This document shows, piece after piece, positions 34,337 to 44,934 of a stretch of DNA of 64,000 bases. Made by a program: the position numbers and the translations under genes. The notes below the pieces were generated by a model. It searched no databases. It was not told the DNA's origin and saw only the letters and a program-made list of their open reading frames with translations. This DNA comes from Castor canadensis (taxonomy: Eukaryota; Chordata; Mammalia; Rodentia; Castoridae), in the NCBI RefSeq assembly GCF_047511655.1, contig NC_133392.1:28134001-28198000 (forward strand), given 5' to 3'. Each line of letters starts with the position of its first letter. The stretch's first letter is position 1.

Positions 34337-34359
34337 ACAATAGGAGCAATCTTCTGGCT

Positions 34360-36509
34360 TTAACAGTGTTGAGCAGGGCGTCCTTGGGCCCTGGGGCGGT
34401 TTAGTGCCTAGAGGCTGGGGCTGGTCAACGTTCCCTGAAAATACCCGAGGTTGCGACAGACGCGGCTTCAGAAGCTGTTTGGCATTTGGACCTTCAAATC
34501 CTGGCAGAGGAGCTCAGGCGAGTCTTTGGGGACCGTCCAGGTGTGAAGAGTTCCCAATGAGGCCAGCCAAGGTCACTAGGGATCAATGCCATCAGATCTA
34601 GTTTTAACTCTTTAGGCTCCTGGCAATTGTCGGATCCCCTGATCTCCTAGGCATTGATGTATATTTTTCTCAGCTGGCAGCCTTTCCCCATCCTAAACTG
34701 AGTGAGAAAATAAAATACTGCCCCCCACCCCTGCCAGCAAGTTCTGCCACCCAGGAGAGGAGAGGTTTTAATGCTTCTGGACCTCAGTTACTTCTGGGGG
34801 CTTTTCAACATAAATGTATTTACCCACAAACTTCACTGTAAGGGGTGTATGTGTGCCAACAGGGATCCTGCAAACATGCACTTTGTCAAAGCTCCCCAGG
34901 TAATCCTGATACATTTCCATGGGCATTGCCTAAAGAAAGGTATTTTTTTCAATGTTGGGTGAGGTAACTCAGCCTGGTGTATTCACCAGATGTCACTGTG
35001 TGCAAATGTTGGGTACCTGTGCCATTTGGGAAGCAATGCTCTATGCATCTCTTTGTGCATCTTCTGTAGGTGATGTCACTCCATATGCATCTTTCTGTAT
35101 GTCAGTGGTCGTATCAGCATTTATTGAGAGCACCTATTGTGTGTGTGTTGTTGTACATGCCTGTCCTGATGAGAGCAAGTGCAGGTCCCCTGGTGTGTTT
35201 GTGTCGTGTTGAACACTTCTCTGTGGGCTCCATTGTGGGGCACAGCCATTGTCTCCATGTCATTGAGAATATGTGCTGGCGAGAGCTCGTGACACAAATG
35301 GAACGAAGCTGATCTGCCCCAGAAGCAAAAGCGGCAATGACCTTCTTTTTCCAATTATATCCTGGTCAGAGGTGAACGACCTCTCCCCACTGAGGCCGCT
35401 TCTTGTCATGCAAACTGTGCAGAAGGATGGAGATTAGAGGAATGTGACCGAGTCACGTGTGAAAACAATCAGCTATCAATGAGCCCCAATCAATGCCTGA
35501 GATCACACATGAGCCCTGGGCAAGCCATTGCTTTGGAGTTTTTCCCAAGGAGGGGAAAACACACAGTACACAGTCACACACCTTGAGAGACCCAAATGTA
35601 TGAATACAGTCTGGGGGCAAGTGAGAAGTGGGTTGGGGTAGCAGGGCAAATGAATCCCTCTCCCCACCCCTTGCTCTGAATTTGCTGGACAATTGTTACT
35701 GTTCGTCAGTGGTTCTGGTGATTCTTTCTTTCTTTCTTCTTTCTTTCTTTTTTTTTGCTAAAGGCGCAGCCTTTATTCAGAGTTATTGGGAAGTGTAAAA
35801 GCTTGTGTTGAGTACTTTCTATTTTAGGTCCTGAGAGTTAGGATTCTAAGTGGGTCACAGGAGGCAGTGTGGGGATTTGGAGGAAATTGTCATGTCAGGA
35901 ACAGAAGCAATAGAGAGCTTGTGCTGAGGGGGCAGCAAAACAGTCTTTGGTGAGCTGGGGGCTGGGGGCAGTTGTGAAACAGAGGGGCTCCTGGCACTCA
36001 GGACACCTTGAAACCAGGCTGCAGGATAAGGAAAGGAGGCTTTTGAAGGGCAGGGCTGGCCCTAACCACAAATATGCTACAAGATGACAGGCAGGACTGA
36101 GAACTAGAGGGAGCCGGGCCTGATGAGGGCAGGGCCATTAGGGGCACTTGTGAAGAATGACTGGTCTTTGGAGGGAAGTAGGAACCCACATTTGGGGGCT
36201 CTGGGGACTAGCTGTGGAGCCAATACTGTGTCAACACCTGTAGGGTCTACGGAGACCAATGAGAAGATTAAAGGGGGTGTGGCTGAATCTAGCACCCCTG
36301 CCAGCCAAGGTCAAGGCAAGGGAAGTATCAGTCCTCGGGACCTTGAGCTTTCTTAGAATTACTTAAGGATGAACCACTTATCCTTATGCTACAGGAATGT
36401 AATGATTGGCAAACACGACTGTAGGGAACTTACAGCCTAATGCAGAAAAAAGAATTTGAAAGAGTCTAAAGAGTTCGAATTTTTTTTTTCTTTGAACAAA
36501 AAGAGGTGT
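34360..36509. other. Unique DNA with one candidate element, no gene seen
   Basis: 34330-34375 still has island-like motifs. 34950-35330 is TG-rich. 35725-35757 is a TTTC run. The candidate element at 35360-35520 is listed separately. Confidence 0.45.
35360..35520. promoter_or_regulatory. Candidate regulatory element H (octamer, E-box, PBX-like)
   Basis: Repeat-free. It contains an octamer-like CATGCAAA, a GATTAG core, a canonical GTCACGTG E-box (35452-35459), then AACAATCAGCTATCAATG and CCAATCAATG. The density of distinct factor motifs is high. Confidence 0.4.
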
Positions 36510-36690
36510 TGCATAAGAGTTTACTGCCTGTATTCAAATCCTGGCTATGCTAGTTACTAGCTTGAGTTAATGAATTCCCAGGCCCTGCTTTCCTTCATTG
36601 TAGAATAGGCATGCCTACCACTTCGGATTGTTGTGCAAATTTTAGATGAAGGCCTTAAGAACAGCTCTGGACAATCATGACTAACCAGAC
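36510..36690 (+). mobile_element. MIR
   Basis: TATTCAAATCCTGGCTATGC, AGTTACTAGCTTGAG and GCTTTCCTTCATTGTAGAAT are forward MIR landmarks. Confidence 0.65.
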
Positions 36691-36999
36691 GTGCTGGCTC
36701 TTCTCTCTCTCAGTTTTCCCCTACAGGAAAAGTCCAGTCTCTGGGTCAGCAGAAATAAGGTGAGCAAGAACTTGTTCATATCGGGGACAAGATAATCGGG
36801 TGGGCAGAAGCCCCTAAGAGGCTGGGGTGTAGGATGAAGAACAGGGCAGGGGCCTGCTGGAGGATGTGGGAAGCCCAGTGTGGGAAGCAAAACAGCATCT
36901 TTCTAGGTGAGCTGAGGAGGTGGACCAGCAGAGCTGAAGGTGGGCAGAGCAGTCCTCTGGGCAAGCTCAGCACATGGGACTGACCCCTCTTCCTTGGAG

Positions 37000-37154
37000 G
37001 GTGCCCCCTGCTGAAGCTGCTGTTTTGGAGCTGCCCAAGGGGACTACATGAGGAGGCCATAGGAATAGTCAGCACCTTCCTGTTCCTAAGAAGCACCTCT
37101 CCCAGCTTCCCTCTCCCACCACTTGACCTTAGCTACAGCAGCCCCCTCTGCTGG
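37000..37154 (-). promoter_or_regulatory. Two CTCF-like motifs, minus orientation
   Basis: On the minus strand, TTCAGCAGGGGGCACC (37001-37016) and CCAGCAGAGGGGGC (37141-37154) both fit the CTCF core with at most one or two deviations. Both face the plus-orientation site at 34139. Confidence 0.35.
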
Positions 37155-37354
37155 TCTCAGCAGTGCTAGACCTGGCCCTGCCTTACCTTGTCTCCTTTCC
37201 TTCCAGCTGGCTTGGCGGCTCTTAGATGAGATGACAGTTTACAACAGACCCATTTTGTGACCACAGCATCCCTGAACCAGGCCTACCAGTTTAACCAGAT
37301 TCCAGGGACACTCGGGAGAAATCAGCACAAAATGGAGAAGCCATAGTCTCCAGA

Positions 37355-37520
37355 AACAGAGTCCTGAGTTTGAGTTTCGTTGGAAGCCTGATTCTGTGAT
37401 TGTTATAACTTGAGCAAGTCACTTAACTTGTTTAGCCTGTTTCCTTATCTGAAAAATGAGAGCTGCTTTGTGGGGTGGTTGTGAGGATGAAACAAGGTAG
37501 CACACTTTATGAAGTGTTAT
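37355..37520 (+). mobile_element. MIR
   Basis: ACTTGAGCAAGTCACTTAAC, CTGTTTCCTTATCTGAAAAA and GTGAGGATGAAACAAGG are forward MIR landmarks. Confidence 0.75.
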
Positions 37521-37889
37521 TACAGATCACTAAGAAAGTGATCAACCAATTCCCCAAGAATTTGCACAAAAAGGATCTTCCTGCTGTGGCAGAACTGGAG
37601 CTCTCTAGGGTCTTAACCCCTGGACATGGGTGGCTGGGGACCTCACTGTCCCAAGTTTGTTTATTCGAATCCCAAAGCACCAAATGGTTGAGCAGCTGCC
37701 TGAATCTGCTGCTGTGTTATAGGATGGGTGAGAGGAACGAGGTGAGGACATCCTGGTTATGATTGCAGGAGATGAAGGGTTAAGTCAGGTGGGGGCACCG
37801 GCATGGGAGTAGGTCCCTTCTACTTCCATTGATTGTTCTCCTCTCCAGGTGTTTTCGTGGCCTCTTCCCCCCTCCCTTGGGGTGGGAGT

Positions 37890-38090
37890 GGGGGCTGTTG
37901 GGTCCGCTTCGGGCTTAGTTATTGTTTTAATTTTGGTGCTGGCTCCCTAGTGCCTGGAGTGGATAATGAAAGAGGAAAAGAGAGGTCAGGGTGGTGCCCA
38001 GGCAGCAGATTTCTGCCCGTCAGACTGGGCCAGGGAAGGTGGGGAAGTGGTGGTGGGGGGGTAAGTTAATATCAATAAAGCAACTGGAGT
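37890..38090. promoter_or_regulatory. Possible regulatory block with ONECUT/HNF1-like motif
   Basis: Repeat-free. TAGTTATTGTTTTAATTTTGG near 37917-37937 and GTTAATATCAATAAAGC near 38064-38080 bracket a G-rich middle. The ATCAAT core suits ONECUT or PBX-type proteins. Motif evidence only. Confidence 0.28.
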
Positions 38091-38454
38091 CTCAGAAGTG
38101 AGGAGCTGCAGAGCCAAGCACAATGTCTTTGTGCTTGGGGAGCCTAACAGAGCACTTTGCTTGTTCACAATGAACCCTCAGAATGGGGCTGAGCAAGACA
38201 CAGGGGTACAGCAAGCACACAGGCTGGGCGGGCGCAGCTCTGTGGAAGCAAAGAGTGACAACGGAACAAGGGAGGAGCTGGGCAGAGAGAATGAGAGTCC
38301 ACTCTGTCTTATGTTCAGGCCACTCACTGGCTTTCTGTTCCCCATTGTCCTATTGTGTGTCCAACCCCACGAAGTATGGCTTCGAGAGGTGTGGTGTTGT
38401 GAGGTTACAGGAGATAGAGAAAAAATAGGAAAAGGAGGCAGGAAAGTGTAGGGG

Positions 38455-39000
38455 GGAAGGTCACAAGCTTTGATGTTAGACAGATCTCTCTTCCTGGCCA
38501 AGTTCTGCTTATTGACTGTATGACTTTTTTTTTGTTGTTGGTGGTGGTGGTATTAGAGTTTAAATTCTAATACTTGCAAGTGCTATACCAGTTGAGCCAC
38601 ACCTCCAGTCCTTTTTGCTTTAGGTTATTTTTCAGATAGGGTCTTGTGTTTTTTGCCCAGGGCCAGCCTCGGTCTGGAATCCCCCTACCTATGCCTCCCA
38701 TGTAGCTGGGATTACAGGCACGCACCAACATCCCTGGCTTTTTTGTTGAGATGGAGTCTCATTAATTTTTTACCTGGACTGGGCTCAAACTTCCATCCTT
38801 CCAATCTCTGCCTCTTACGTAGCTAGGATTACAGGTGTGAGTCACTGTGCTGGGCCCTGCTGTGTGACTTTGGGCAAGTTACTGAACCTCTCCAAGCCTT
38901 AGTTTCCTGTTTTGTAAGATGGCACTAATAGTGCTGCTGACCTTCTTGGGTCATTGACATTGTACTTAAGAGAACTGGGTACAGGGTCTAGTATGCAGGA
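38455..39000 (+). mobile_element. MIR split by a three-unit reverse SINE
   Basis: Forward MIR halves lie at 38455-38523 and 38860-39000 (TGTGACTTTGGGCAAGTTAC). Between them, 38524-38857 holds an ID, a B1 and a second B1-like unit in reverse. CTGTATGACTTT and CTGTGTGACTTT on either side are the target duplication. Confidence 0.8.
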
Positions 39001-39029
39001 AGCATGCAGTGCAAGCTAGCTATCCCTAT

Positions 39030-39170
39030 TAAGCCTGTTTGCCTCAGCTGTGAAATGGGGATATCCGTTGTAACTTCCCCATAGGGGTCTTGTGGGGAGC
39101 AAATTAGATCAAGTCTGTAACGTGCCTGGTACATAAATAAGCCCTCAATACATGTTAGCTGGTGTTATTC
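39030..39170 (+). mobile_element. MIR
   Basis: CTCAGCTGTGAAATGGGGAT, GTGCCTGGTACATAAATAAG and CAATACATGTTAGCTGG are the right half of a forward MIR. Confidence 0.75.
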
Positions 39171-39737
39171 TATTATTTTTATCTTTATTGTTCCCTGCTG
39201 TCTTGGAACGAGTGATTTAGTTGAGGAGACTAAGGCCAGGCCACTCCCTCCTTGGCCACCTAAAGCATGGAGTTCCTTTCCTAAGAGCTTCCTGAAGCCC
39301 AGGCCCATCTGGAGAAAGCTTCTGGCTCTTCTTTTATAATCCAGTGGACAGACAGACAGAAGTCCTCAGAAGCTGAACTAACTGCTGGACTTGGAAGAGA
39401 ATGGGAACCTCCCCCATCCCCCAAAGAGAAGCAGTCAGCAACATGGCTGTCTGTGGGAGGGTCACTTGCCTGGCTCTTACCAGCCCCTGTAGTAGACACC
39501 TGTCTCCCTAAGGGAGGCTTGGAGGGCCTGTCTGATGGGTTTCAGAACTCCTTACCTTACCCCATCATCCAGGCTCTCCTAAGTCCTCTTCCTCTTTCAG
39601 GGCTGGGGTGGGGATAAGGACAGAGCAGATCAAAAAGGAGGGTAGTTAATGGCTCCCACTTGACCTTTCTCCCCCTACCTCCTACCCCCCACCTCAGCGG
39701 GCAGGCAGGCTGAGGGGATGAATGGAGTAGAGGGCAC

Positions 39738-39795
39738 GATTTTCACATTAATGGCAGCATATGTTGTGTTTATTGACACCGCAGGGTCGGTGCTT
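39738..39795. promoter_or_regulatory. Small AT block with FOX-like site
   Basis: TTTTCACATTAATGGCAGC followed by TGTGTTTATTGACACCG, a FOX-type TGTTTATT core, in otherwise G-rich DNA. It may be a short conserved block. Confidence 0.28.
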
Positions 39796-40084
39796 GTGGT
39801 GGTTGGGGGGGGTAGTGCCTGGGAGGCCACAGGCAGGAGGGCCAGGGGAAGAGGAGGCAGAGGGGAAGGATGCTGGCGGGAGGGGGGAAAAGGAGCCTGG
39901 GGCCTGGGGGGGAGGAGGCAGGAGCAATATTGTAGCAGGAGCACACCAGGTGCTTGCTGTCAGCCCGAACAAAAAAGAAGAGTCAGCAACTCTGGGGTGG
40001 GGGGTGGGGGTGGGGAGGGAAGGCGGGAGCCACCGCCTGCTCCAGCCTTGAAGCCTCTCCCATTAACCCCTGCTCTCCCATTGC

Positions 40085-40087
<3 letters not shown>

Positions 40088-40117
<30 letters not shown>
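40088..40117 (+). repeat. (GT)n microsatellite
   Basis: About 15 GT units followed by G-rich sequence. Confidence 0.9.
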
Positions 40118-40118
<1 letters not shown>

Positions 40119-40804
40119 AGGGGGGAGATTGGGGGCTGTCCCCAGGTCCCGGAGTCCCCCCTCCAGCTCTGGTCTCTTCAGATATACCACATTTCCTTCA
40201 GTCTTCTGGGAGATGCGGCTATCTTTGTAGTGGGCAACTGCAGGATTTTCCTTTGCCCTCCCCATTGCCTGAAGGAACAGCAGCCCCTCTCTCTATTCTA
40301 CCCTTTCCATGATGGAGGGGCTTAGGTGGTCCTGGAGAGGTTGGCCAGCCAGAGCAGTGGGGCTGATAACCTTGGACTTTTGAAGGCACTGCAGGTGGTG
40401 GGGGGAGCTGTGAGAAGAAGAACTTTAAAAGGGGGCAATGGGTCCTCTGCTGCAGGTTGAATGCAAAGATCCCCCACAATTCCCCTCTCCGCCTGGGGTT
40501 GCAGATTCATTGCCTCCTGGAAGTCTCCCAGGGTTCTCTGGCCTGGGGCAGTAGGAGTAGGAGGGGAAGTGGGCACAGTCTGTTCTGTAGAGAGGGCTCT
40601 CAGTTGACTGCAGAAACAGGGCTTGGCTCTCAGCCATGAAAGATATGGGGTGTCCGGTACAGGCAGCAAAATGAGCTCCCACCCTGAACCCCATTCTGGA
40701 AAGGGCTTCTGCATTCTGGCTGGGGAGCAGAGCTGCAGGTGTGTGCTCCTGCCTGCCTTTCCTCTCCCTTCTAAATCCTGGAGAAAGCAAGGTGCTTAGG
40801 ACTC

Positions 40805-40807
<3 letters not shown>

Positions 40808-40865
<58 letters not shown>
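40808..40865 (+). repeat. (GT)n microsatellite
   Basis: About 29 uninterrupted GT units, the longest perfect dinucleotide run in the window. Likely highly polymorphic. Confidence 0.95.
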
Positions 40866-40868
<3 letters not shown>

Positions 40869-41199
40869 AGAAAGGAGAAGGAGAAATGACCCCTAAAGTG
40901 AGGACAAGGGACTAACCTTTAACCCCAAGGATGCAAGAGTTTAGGGTTTATGCCTCTACCTCTGTGTGCTGGTCTCCTCCAGAATCTGACTTAACATTCT
41001 GGAGCCTTCCATTTGGACATTAACTTCCATCTTGACTATTTTAGTCCATGCTCTGGCCACCCTAGACCAGAGTACTGGTTTCTCACGCTTGCACAAGGGG
41101 CAGGATTTGTAGGGGGGAAGGTGTCCCTTCCATATTTCCCCTCCTCTGGCCCTGTCTCTATCCGGCCATCAAGGTGACTTTAGGTGCAGAAGCCTAAGT

Positions 41200-41650
41200 G
41201 ATTTCCCCACCATGGCGCACGCGAGGCAGACAGTAGGGGCCACCTCGCGGTGCCTGATCTTCCCAGGCCCTCTGAAGCCACAGGGCGGACCCAGCCGCGC
41301 GCCCCTCGCTCTCTGCCCGGCTCCTCCCTGGGCTTCGGGCCGGGTCCGCGCCCCCCTTCCGCGGCCCTCTTGCCGGGCTCCAGCTGCGCTCGGAGCGGTC
41401 CCCGGCTCGGCTCCAGCTCCTCAATGGCCCTACTCCCCCATTACCCTGATGTCGGCCTCTCTCCCCCTCGGCTTTATCGGCTCTCAGCCGGCTCCGCCAG
41501 GGTAATGAGGGCCCTCCTAATTACCATTGCAGAAACTCCACTTACATTAACAGCTCCATCCGAGGAGCGGCAACATCTGCTGTGCGCAGGCAGGCGCCCC
41601 TCCCCCGCCCCTCGCCGCTCCCCCCTTTCCCGGTCCTTAACTCCCCCACA
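41200..41650. promoter_or_regulatory. CpG island 2
   Basis: High CpG and GC content from about 41206 to 41640 (for example CCAGCCGCGCGCCCCTCGC). A 276-codon frame starts here (41250-42080), but its protein is low-complexity Pro/Arg/Ser-rich and continues into sequence of different character, so I read it as chance openness. This may be a promoter or CpG-island enhancer. Confidence 0.65.
41370..41600. promoter_or_regulatory. Candidate conserved element I with palindromic homeodomain pair
   Basis: Inside CpG island 2. At 41501-41525 GGTAAT and ATTACC arms flank a perfect GAGGGCCCTC palindrome, giving two opposed TAAT cores. Further cores follow (CCACTTACATTAACAGC). The mix of TAAT sites and CpGs resembles a developmental enhancer. 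Confidence 0.5.
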
Positions 41651-41989
41651 CACCCCCGACCCTCCAATCCACCCTCGCTGGCTCCCTTCTTCAATCCTCC
41701 CCTTCGAATCTCTCTTTTTATGTCCCCTCCCACCATCCTTTTCAACGTCAGTATCCCAGGATGAGAGAGATTCATCTGCACAGAGACAGGGCCCCAGAGA
41801 GAGCGAGAGATGGAGACATTCAGAGGGGCTGGGCCAGAATTCCAAGAGACCCATAAACTCAGGATCCCAGAAACACAGCCAGGGAACTCGGGAACAAATC
41901 GAAAACCGAAGCAGCAGAAATTGTGAAAGAATTGGAGGGTGGGATGGGGTAAACTGCCTATGTATATGGGAGGGGGAGGGCTCTGATGT

Positions 41990-42420
41990 CCACCAATGTG
42001 CAAAGGTATGTGCATACATAGGTGTGCATGCACATGTGTCATGTATTTTGTATGCTCATTTATTCAGACATGATGTATAAAGTATGTGTGTGCCTGTCAG
42101 CGTATCTTTACTTTCTTGTGTATTTATCTGTGTGCATTATGTATTTGCATCATCAGTACAGTTACATTTGTCTATATGTATCTCTGCACTTACATGTTTG
42201 CAACTGTTTATCTCTGTGTTTATGCATATGCAGATGTAATTTTGCATGTATATCATTCAGTGTGTCATGTACACATACAGGATCCAGAGTCAAAGTCATG
42301 TGTGCGCATGCGTGACTTCTGAGTGCCTCTGGGAGTGTTTGCATCTCTGCGTGCATGCCTATGCATGTGTGTATCATCTGTGTAATTATTTGATGAGAGT
42401 GGGAGCATGTGTGTCTTCCT
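41990..42420 (+). repeat. Decayed TG/CA-rich repeat tract
   Basis: Over about 430 bp the sequence is dominated by TGTG, GCATGTGT and TATGTATC-like words with no fixed period. This looks like an old, degenerated TG microsatellite field. Open frames here (Cys/Leu/Tyr-rich) are a by-product. Confidence 0.6.
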
Positions 42421-42524
42421 GCTCCATGGGGGATGACAGACAGTTGGGAAGACGCTGAGCCCATTTTATCTGAGGTTAACAGGGGTCACGCTTCACTCCT
42501 GGAAGTCCCCCACCCTCCTCCCCA

Positions 42525-42655
42525 CCCCATACAATTAAGCCTCAGTGTGGTGGAAAGACAGCCAGCAGACATTAAGAAAGGTCAACAATATTATCAGCTC
42601 CTAATCCAATTAGTTACTGTTTATTTGGGAATCCAGCTTCAGGTCAGCTTCCAGG
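42525..42655. promoter_or_regulatory. Candidate enhancer J (homeodomain, SOX, FOX cores)
   Basis: In 130 bp there is TACAATTAAGC, GACATTAAG, GTCAACAATATTATC, CCAATTAGTTAC and a perfect FOX core TGTTTATTT (42618-42626). No repeat signature. It is compact and motif-dense. Confidence 0.48.
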
Positions 42656-43633
42656 GAGCCCTGGGAGAGAGGAGGGTATGTGAGGAGGAGGAGCTAAAAG
42701 AAACTATGGAAGGTGCCAAGGCTGGGGGAGACTGTCCTCAAAGCACCAGCAGATAAGGCACCTCCCATTGGTTACTTTGAGCTGGGCAGCTCTGAGAATG
42801 GGCCTGTGTTTCACAGAAGTGGTGGACATCTGGGTTTTAACTCCAGGGTGTAAAAGGAGATGGTCTCAGGATGATCCTGAGAGACTTCCTGCCTCTTTCC
42901 AGCCCTGGGATCCCTAAGAGGCAGACTGGGAGCTGGACTGGCTGCCACGGGGGCTGTGGCCAGTTTCCCCTGGGATAGGAGAGTCAGAGGAGGAGATGTT
43001 GGTAAATGCACTATTAGCTTTTGAAGCTACTTCATTAATCCTGCCCCCTATTTTATTTCTACTTTTCTCTTCCCATGGGCTTTTCTGAGCTGAAGTAGGA
43101 CCTTTACTCCCTCCCACTCCAGGAATGCTGGAGCCCTAATACAGGCTCCCACCCCCCCACCCCTTCCCCCACACTGTGTATAAAGAGTAGGAGAGACCAA
43201 GAGCCTGGTCTTATGTCTTGGATAGGGAACAGCCCAGAGGGCCAGAGGGCCTGGGCAGAAAAGGAGTAGGTGGGGTGGTCTTTGCCCTGCTCTGAGCCTC
43301 TCTGGTTTCTTAGAGAAGGTCTCTGTCCTGGGGTGATCAGAAGTGGGGGGGGGGCACTAACAGGAAGAAGAGAGTTGGCTCTGGGTTTTCAGGCCAGATT
43401 CCTAGGTGTGTCCCTGCCCCTCATCTCAGTCAGCAGTCAGGGCAGGGCAGGGCAAGGCAGGTGAGAACTGACTATCCCACCTGCAGCTTTGGTCAAATTG
43501 GGTGACAGGAGTAGCCACTGTTCCTCAAGGAACCAAGCCTGGGGACCCTTTTGCTGGTTTTTGAGATGAAGTTCATAGACCGGAGCTCCCAGGGACCAGA
43601 CTGCTTACTCTTCCTGTCCCTAGTCCCCCCCTC
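42656..43633. other. Unique DNA, no gene seen
   Basis: No repeat, exon or strong motif cluster. Short GGGCAGGGCAGG repeats at about 43440-43460. Confidence 0.45.
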
Positions 43634-43669
43634 TACACACACACACACACACACACATACACACACACT
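43634..43669 (+). repeat. (CA)n microsatellite
   Basis: About 18 CA units with one T interruption. Confidence 0.9.
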
Positions 43670-43764
43670 CCTGAACCTGCCTCTGAGACTCCAGGTCAGA
43701 GGTGGGCAGGGTATGAAGACATTGGCAGTAGTCCTTATTTAAGGACTTCTGGTGAATCTAAGTG

Positions 43765-43975
43765 GTTTTTTTGTTTTGTTTTTCAGTACTGGGGTTTGAA
43801 CTTGGGGCTTACCTACAACTTGAGCCACTCCACCAGTCCTTTTTTGTGAAGGGCTTTTCTGAGATAGGCTCTCGTGAACTGTTTGCCCAGGCTGGCTTCA
43901 AACCAAGATCCTCCTGATCTCTGCCTCCTGAATAGCTAGGATTATAGGCATGAGCCATTGGCGGCACCTGGCTTG
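43765..43975 (-). mobile_element. B1-ID dimeric SINE
   Basis: TTTCAGTACTGGGGTTTGAA, GAGCCACTCCACCAGTCC, then AGCTAGGATTATAGGCATGA and CACCTGGC. Confidence 0.85.
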
Positions 43976-44049
43976 AATCTAAATTCTTTACAGAAGGCTT
44001 CCCTGAAAGTCTTCCAACCCCAGAAACATAATGGGGATATCCTCAATCT

Positions 44050-44225
44050 TCACCCCAGCAGTTCTCAGCCTCAGCCTTAGCCTTAGCAGAGCACTGAATT
44101 AATCTAGAGTTCTTAAAAGATACATACACCCAGGCTCACCCAGATCAAGCCAACCTGGGTCTCCAGAAATGAGCCTCTGGAATCCAATATGTCTTATAAA
44201 CTCCACAAGTGATGGCTATCATTAG
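44050..44225. mobile_element. hAT-type MER DNA transposon fossil
   Basis: CAGCAGTTCTCAGCCTCAG, GAGCACTGAATTAATCTAG, ACACCCAGGCTCACCCAGAT and CAGAAATGAGCCTCTGG follow the plan of Charlie-type MER elements. Low but plausible support. Confidence 0.45.
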
Positions 44226-44254
44226 AAACCTCTATCAATTTTAAAATTATAACT

Positions 44255-44553
44255 GCCAGGCACCATGTAATCCTAGCTACTTGGGAGGCAGAGATCAGGA
44301 GAATCAAGGTTTGAGGGCAGCCTGGAAAACAAAAGCAAGACCCTATCTCAAAAAAAACCCAAAACAAAACACAAAATAGGCCTGGAGGTGTGGCTCAAGG
44401 ATGAGGTGCCTGCCTAGCAAGCATGAGGCCCTGAATTCAAACCCCTGTACCAGAAAAAAATTATAATTTGCTAGCACTTGGGAGGCTGAGGCAGGAGGAC
44501 TGTGAGTTCAAGGTCAGCCTGGGCTACATAGTGAGACCCTGTCTGGAAAAAAA
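44255..44553 (+). mobile_element. B1-ID dimer followed by B1
   Basis: 44255-44460 is a dimer (TGTAATCCTAGCTACTTGGG; GGCCTGGAGGTGTGGCTCAA). 44470-44553 is a further B1 right part (GCACTTGGGAGGCTGAGGCA). Confidence 0.85.
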
Positions 44554-44594
44554 TTCTTATAATTTACAAATGACAATGCACTGCCTCTCATACT

Positions 44595-44770
44595 CTCATT
44601 TAGCCAGAGCGGTATTATTATCTCCATTTTACAGATGGGAAAACTGAGACTCAAGTTGATTAAGGCCAGTGTCTGTTCTTCCTTCCTTCCTTCCTTCTTC
44701 CCCTCTCCTTTCTTTTTTTCTTTCTCAAAGAACATGTCACCTGATTTAATCTGCTTGTAGTCAGTGACTG
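44595..44770 (-). mobile_element. MIR interrupted by a pyrimidine run
   Basis: ATCTCCATTTTACAGATGGG and AAAACTGAGACTCAAG are a reverse MIR. CCTT-rich sequence (44677-44725) follows, before AGTCAGTGACTGGCATTAG. Confidence 0.65.
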
Positions 44771-44934
44771 GCATTAGAATACCTCAATGCACATCCCTGG
44801 TGCAAGAACTCTCTCCTTTGCACTGAGCACAGCCTCAATGAATTGGGTGTATCAGTTCATTTAACTCAGCAGTCCTTCATTAAGCTCGTGCTTAGGCACT
44901 ACAGAGCATCTCTAGAGGAGTAAGATGAGGCTCT

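Larger units (their letters stand above)
33040..34350. promoter_or_regulatory. CpG island 1
   Basis: CpGs are very dense from 33240 to 33340 (GTGCGCGCGCGTGCGTGTGC-type sequence) and stay frequent to about 34340, in strong contrast to the rest of the window. Purine-rich G-runs occupy 33500-34010. CpG islands in mammals usually mark promoters or developmental enhancers. There is no recognisable ORF. Minus-strand and plus-strand frames here are open because of GC content. Confidence 0.75.
36691..37890. other. Unique DNA with MIR and CTCF-like sites, no gene seen
   Basis: Minus-strand frames up to 106 codons (36776-37096) lack family resemblance. The MIR at 37355-37520 is listed separately. Confidence 0.45.
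39171..41199. other. Unique GC-rich DNA, no gene seen
   Basis: The G-rich segment 39780-40040 gives long frames on both strands (up to 170 codons) by composition. Two GT runs are listed separately. Confidence 0.45.

Noticed and set aside
39718-40230. 170-codon open frame on the plus strand
   Set aside because: Gly/Arg-rich frame created by G-runs and a GT microsatellite. Overlapping frames on the other strand are equally open.
41250-42080. 276-codon open frame on the plus strand
   Set aside because: It starts in a CpG island where stop codons are rare. The protein is Pro/Arg/Ser-rich without domains and runs into a TG-rich tract. No splice or promoter logic supports it.
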